In this document: positions 20,511 to 23,709 of the stretch, in pieces | Position numbering within the stretch: the stretch's first letter is position 1 | Layout of the letters: each line of letters opens with the position of its first letter | Assembly (NCBI GenBank): GCA_049999725.1 | Contig: JBNGIS010017306.1 | Span: 1 to 23,709, forward strand | Length of the DNA: 23,709 bases | From: Haplomitrium mnioides | Lineage: Eukaryota; Marchantiophyta; Haplomitriopsida; Calobryales | Direction of reading: 5' to 3' | Made by a program: the position numbers and the translations under genes | Notes under the pieces: model-generated | The model's input: the letters and a program-made list of their open reading frames with translations, nothing else | What the model was told of the DNA's origin: nothing | The model's database searches: none

Positions 20511-21118
20511 CAGCTCTCAATAAATCACTCAACTATTTTTCCTAAGGTTTGTCATTTTTCTAGTTCTACTCTTCTATGATTGCTGCTTGAACAAGAAGGC
20601 GAGTTTAACCTTGGCAATGTAGGTGATTTGCAATCAAATGACTAGGTTGTTGATAGTAAAAACATCCTCCATTTTGGCACAAGTGCTCACGCTTCATATT
20701 GGTGAGGTGTCACTCTTTGAGTTGCATCAATCTCGATAAGTATAGCCTCATTTTGTGGCACACGAGTATTTGGTTAAACTTGTTTAGAACGTTGCCTAGC
20801 TTATGTAGTAGCAAGTAGTGAGTCAAACCGTTCAATCATACACATTGCTTCTTCTAGTTGAGAGAGATCTCTTATTGTCACTTCTATCCTAGTATTAGGC
20901 TTCAATCCTCAAACAATATGATCTAAAGCTTCTCCTTCGCTCATACTAGAAATTTTCATAATGATATTGTCAAATTACGCAACATAGCTCCTCGTTGTAC
21001 TAAGTTGCTTCAATTTTGCCAAACAATCTCTTGTTATTTTTGGAGTGTTAAGAATCTTTAATCTTGAAATCACCATTTTTTTAATTCTCTATGTAGCTCT
21101 CTATTGAAAGAAGGAACC
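20511..21118 (-). pseudogene. Element E gag remnant with relic zinc knuckle
   Basis: The 5' part of gag is largely deleted: sequence near the primer site passes quickly to the segment equivalent to A's VISRFKVV at about 21060. The following part reads RCFYYQQPSHLIANH at 20667-20623, a CCHC zinc knuckle in which the second and last Cys have become Tyr and His. Element A has no trace of this motif. Many stops and frameshifts. Confidence 0.72.
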
Positions 21119-21120
21119 AT

Positions 21121-21133
21121 AGCTCTCATACCA
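21121..21133 (-). other. Primer-binding site of element E, initiator-Met type
   Basis: The minus strand reads TGGTATGAGAGCT one base after the 5' LTR end, one base different from the common plant initiator-Met site TGGTATCAGAGC. It has the same spacing as in element A. Confidence 0.83.
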
Positions 21134-21134
21134 A

Positions 21135-21592
21135 TGTAAAAGAACTGAAAGACGAATTCCAAATTAGTCATAACTCAAAGATAGCTCTAATAGATTTATT
21201 CAATCAAGTTCTAACAAGGCAAGCAAAGGCCAATAATACAAGCAAAAGCCAAGAAGGCAAGCAACGAAAGAACACAAGCAAATTGAGAGAAACTCGAGAA
21301 TGAAAAGTTGGCTAATGAAGCACTTTCTTTTATACTTGAAAGCAAGATAAGATCACTTTTAGAGTTGAAATTGGAACTGAATTGTAAGTAAAGGAAGTTG
21401 GATGGCATCTACTTCTCTAAAAGTGACCTCAAAGTAATCATAATACCACTTCACTTAAAGGTGATCCAACCCTAAAACTGATCTTAAACCAATCTTCACT
21501 AAAAAGTGATCCCTCTCTAATAATCACTACCATCTCCTTCACTCTTCTCTATTTTCTTATAAATAGCACAACATCATGCCTATATTATTAGA
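21135..21592 (-). repeat. 5' LTR of element E
   Basis: A 458-bp LTR beginning TGTAAAAGAACTGAA and ending ...TATATTATTAGA (terminal CA changed to GA). It is longer than the A-type LTRs and contains a block (about 21330-21530) with several AAAGTGATC-like repeats not found in them. That block resembles 12505-12649, the truncated partner. The primer site adjoins it on the internal side. Confidence 0.82.
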
Positions 21593-22150
21593 GATATTGC
21601 TTGATGATTATTATGTTTGTAGTACTAAGAAGAATTATTTTGAGCAATTAAGAAAAATGTTTTGAGCTTTGTAAGTAGGGCAAGTTGGGTTTCCAATCCG
21701 AGAAGTCAATATAGTCAAAGTAATTCAAAATTTTCAAGTACTCATAGATGTTATGATGATTATAGAGCTCTTAAAAAGAGTCATGGGCTATTTTTGCCAA
21801 TTTTTCAAGAACTATGCTTGGAAAGTATTTGAAACTCTAAGAGAAATTTATCACATCACTTGTATTGAAACCTCTAGAATGAAGCCAAAAATTTTGTATC
21901 TACATGGATGTGTGAGCCAATGCAATGAGTAGTATAGTGAGCCAAAATAACTTAAATAACAAAGATCACCTTATTTATTATAACAGTAAAAAAACATTTC
22001 TCTACTAAAAAGAACTATTTTGTGACAAAAAAAGAGGCTCTTGGTGTGGTGTACTTAGTAAGAAAATTCGGTAATATTTACTCAGTTTACCTCTTTGTTA
22101 TTTATGTAGATCATAACGCTTCGAAATACTTAGTCAATAAGCTAGATGCC
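21593..22150 (+). pseudogene. Second-family Ty3/gypsy RT end and RNase H, plus strand
   Basis: The homology begins at the base after E's LTR: ILLDDYYVCSTKKNYFEQLR holds the RT catalytic LDD motif. The thumb is mostly lost. The connection appears as AWKVFETLREIYHI (about 21810-21855). RNase H (about 21890-22150) reads SQNNLNNKDHLIYYNSKKTF and EALGVVYLVRKFGN, then FVIYVDHNASKYLVNKLD, strongly like Ty3/gypsy RNase H of the type with YVDHxAL. There are several frameshifts and stops. The upstream half of this RT is not visible on the other side of element E. Confidence 0.75.
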
Positions 22151-22920
22151 ACATTGGCATAATTCAAACAATACCTCTTGTAATAAACTAACTTTCCAAG
22201 AAATCGTTGCAATTGTTTGACTATGTTGGGAGCAGAGACGGAGAGGATAATGCCTACTTTGGCAAGATCTCAATGAATGCCTTGTGTTGAAACAATGTGG
22301 TTTTAGAAAACACGTGCATGGGCTAGAAACTTGCATTTCTTTGGGTTTAGGGAGATTTTGAAAGCATGACAACAAGTAAATGCCAATTCCAGCTTGTCCA
22401 AATGCGATGCAGTTGTGTTGTAGACTTTTCATCTAACTAAATCTATAGACACTTCCATGACCCTTGAAGCAGCGAATCAAAAGCCATAATCGTTATTCTT
22501 TAAAAAGCATTGGGCACATTAAACAACCCAAAACTATTTGTTATGAGAGTAACATCCCTTGAGCGTGGTAAAAATCATGAGATGCCTAGAATTTTGAAAG
22601 ATCTAAATCTGGTTGTAGCCAAAAATATCCAGCCAAAAAATTGTAGCATTGCTGATTTGTGACATTGTCGAAGATAGAATCGATGAAGGGGATGGGAAAG
22701 TGCTCCTTGATAGTTGCAACATTCATGCTTCTAAAATCACCATATACTCTCACTAATCAATCTCATTTGGGGACGACCAGAATAGAAGGCACTCAATCTA
22801 TAAGGCTTGCATGCAACATTTTTGTGAATCAGTTTGGACGATATCTTTAAACTTAGGATTTAGACAACAAGAGTGCTTCATAATAGGCTTGGCTTCTAGG
22901 CGAAGGCAAATCTGATATTG
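22120..22920 (-). pseudogene. Ty3/gypsy reverse transcriptase, minus strand
   Basis: An RT remnant with frameshifts. In order on the minus strand: EAKPIMKHSCCLNPKFKDIV (about 22895), VPSILVVPK, ATIKEHFPIPFIDSIFDNV (about 22720), YNFLAGY, a damaged catalytic box near 22450, then HLDKLELAFTCCHAFKISLN with PKKCKFLA, NHIVSTQGIH, and KQLQRFLGKLVYYKRYCLNY ending ANVASSL near 22140. The family resembles that of the adjacent plus-strand piece and differs from the chromoviruses. Its RNase H does not follow on the same strand. Confidence 0.78.
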
Positions 22921-22981
22921 ATGGATGGTTGTTGGAATTCCAATCATCTCAACATACTCTCAAGCAAAGACATTGATGTAC

Positions 22982-23488
22982 GTGTGGATGAGTTCCAAGA
23001 AAGCCAATTCCTTATTTGTCGTAATGGTTGTATAGATGTACTTTCAAACTTTTGTATTGCTCTAGAAAGATTGGTAGATCATAAAATTCAACCTCTACAA
23101 AATAGTAGGGCATGAATAGAGAGCTTAAAACTTCATCTTTATCTTTGATGGACAAAAACAGTTGGTTGGTGGTATCCACCAATATCACTTCTGTGATATG
23201 TTTATGTAATACTTGAAGAGGAGGAATAATGGGATGTGTGTAAACCTATGGATGAGTTCTAAGAAAACCAATTCCTAATTTTTCATGATGGTTATATGAA
23301 GTAATTTCAAACTTTTGTGTTATTTTGGCAAAATTGGTAGGTCATAAAATTCAACCTCTGCAAAGTGGCAAAGCAGAAATAGAGAACTTAAAAATCATCA
23401 AAAAAAAATAGTTGGTGATATCCACCAATGTCAATTATGTTAATTTTTTATGTAATGCTTGAGCAGGAGGAAGAAAAAAGTATGTGTA
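22982..23488. repeat. Diverged tandem duplication, about 264-bp period
   Basis: Copies at about 22982-23240 and 23246-23488. Matching landmarks: GATGAGTTCCAAGAAAGCCA (22987) and GATGAGTTCTAAGAAAACCA (23251); CATAAAATTCAACCTCT in both; GTTGGTGGTATCCACCAAT and GTTGGTGATATCCACCAAT; GGAGGA(A/T) near each end. It lies just upstream (minus sense) of the minus-strand gypsy RT, so it is probably duplicated pol linker sequence of that element. On the minus strand copy 1 has a partly open frame containing HKHITEVILVDTTNQLFLSI. Confidence 0.8.
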
Positions 23489-23709
23489 TAGAGATAGAGT
23501 GATTTTGTTGTCTGATAGGCAATGAAGAATGTTCCTTCTGTAAAGTCCATTTGTGCATAACTTTGCATCAACAACAGCCGCTACTTTGAACCAGGAACCG
23601 CTACTGGGTTCCTGTTTCACTTGACAGCCGAAATTTTTTTTTGAAGATTTGGCATTCAAAAACATCAAATTTTAAACTAAAATCTTCTTTTCGAAAAACA
23701 AATTGTTTT
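23489..23709. other. Window end, no gene recognised; short hairpin
   Basis: No coding assignment. A perfect 8-bp inverted repeat, CAGGAACC (23592-23599) and GGTTCCTG (23607-23614), has a 7-nt loop. CCGCTACT occurs on each side of its left arm. Probably part of the same gypsy remnant, but this is not shown. Confidence 0.5.

Noticed and set aside
12678-21592. One element with 3' LTR at 12678-13024 and 5' LTR at 21135-21592
   Set aside because: The two LTRs are of different subfamilies and lengths. A better partner for the right LTR, with polypurine tract, lies at 12505-12649, and 12678-13024 has its own target duplication. It is read as a solo LTR.
1-23709. tRNA, rRNA or CRISPR arrays
   Set aside because: None seen. 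The only tRNA-related sequences are short primer-binding sites of retrotransposons.

Overview
The window looks like plant nuclear DNA from a draft assembly. It holds one recognisable host gene, a RAD52-like organellar DNA-binding protein of the ODB2/RAD52-2 type known from land plants, set in a bed of decayed LTR retrotransposons. A run of exactly 100 N (11323-11422) marks a scaffold gap. I cannot place the species from sequence alone. The plant-type RAD52 gene, its short GT-AG introns and the Ty3/gypsy chromoviruses all point to a land plant.

Layout. 1-1732: unrecognised sequence, possibly the LTR of the next element. 1743-3900 (+): Ty3/gypsy remnant with a tRNA-Asp-like primer site (typical of the Athila/Tat group) and a broken gag with two zinc knuckles. 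3905-6725 (+): Ty1/copia pol remnant (integrase end, reverse transcriptase, RNase H) with many stops and no LTRs found, joined abruptly to the gypsy piece. 6726-7990: AT-rich, no gene. 7990-9690: minus-strand reading frames I do not recognise. 9694-11280 (-): the RAD52-2/ODB2-like gene in four coding exons, with 5' UTR sequence and probable UTR introns out to about 11820. 11880-12500: nothing recognised.

12505-21592 is a nest of related chromoviruses (Ty3/gypsy with an integrase chromodomain, initiator-Met primer site), all on the minus strand. The outer element E has a truncated 3' LTR (about 12505-12649) and a 5' LTR (21135-21592). It is broken twice. A solo LTR (12678-13024) sits between its polypurine tract and its chromodomain. 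A fuller element A (13811-18584, with both LTRs, primer site and polypurine tract) sits inside its integrase core. Each insertion is flanked by a slightly decayed 5-bp target duplication. E has lost its RT catalytic core, and A has lost its gag zinc knuckle and carries stop codons and altered catalytic residues. Neither could transpose on its own.

21593-23709: fragments of another Ty3/gypsy family. A plus-strand RT/RNase H piece begins at its LDD motif exactly where E's LTR ends, and abuts tail-to-tail a minus-strand RT piece near 22140. Beyond it lies a diverged 264-bp-period tandem duplication.

The retrotransposons are relics and do not form a working system. The only gene likely to be functional is the RAD52-like one, expected to act in organellar DNA recombination or repair. 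I found no evidence of an undescribed biological system. The most informative features are the nested-insertion history and the complete exon structure of the RAD52-like gene.
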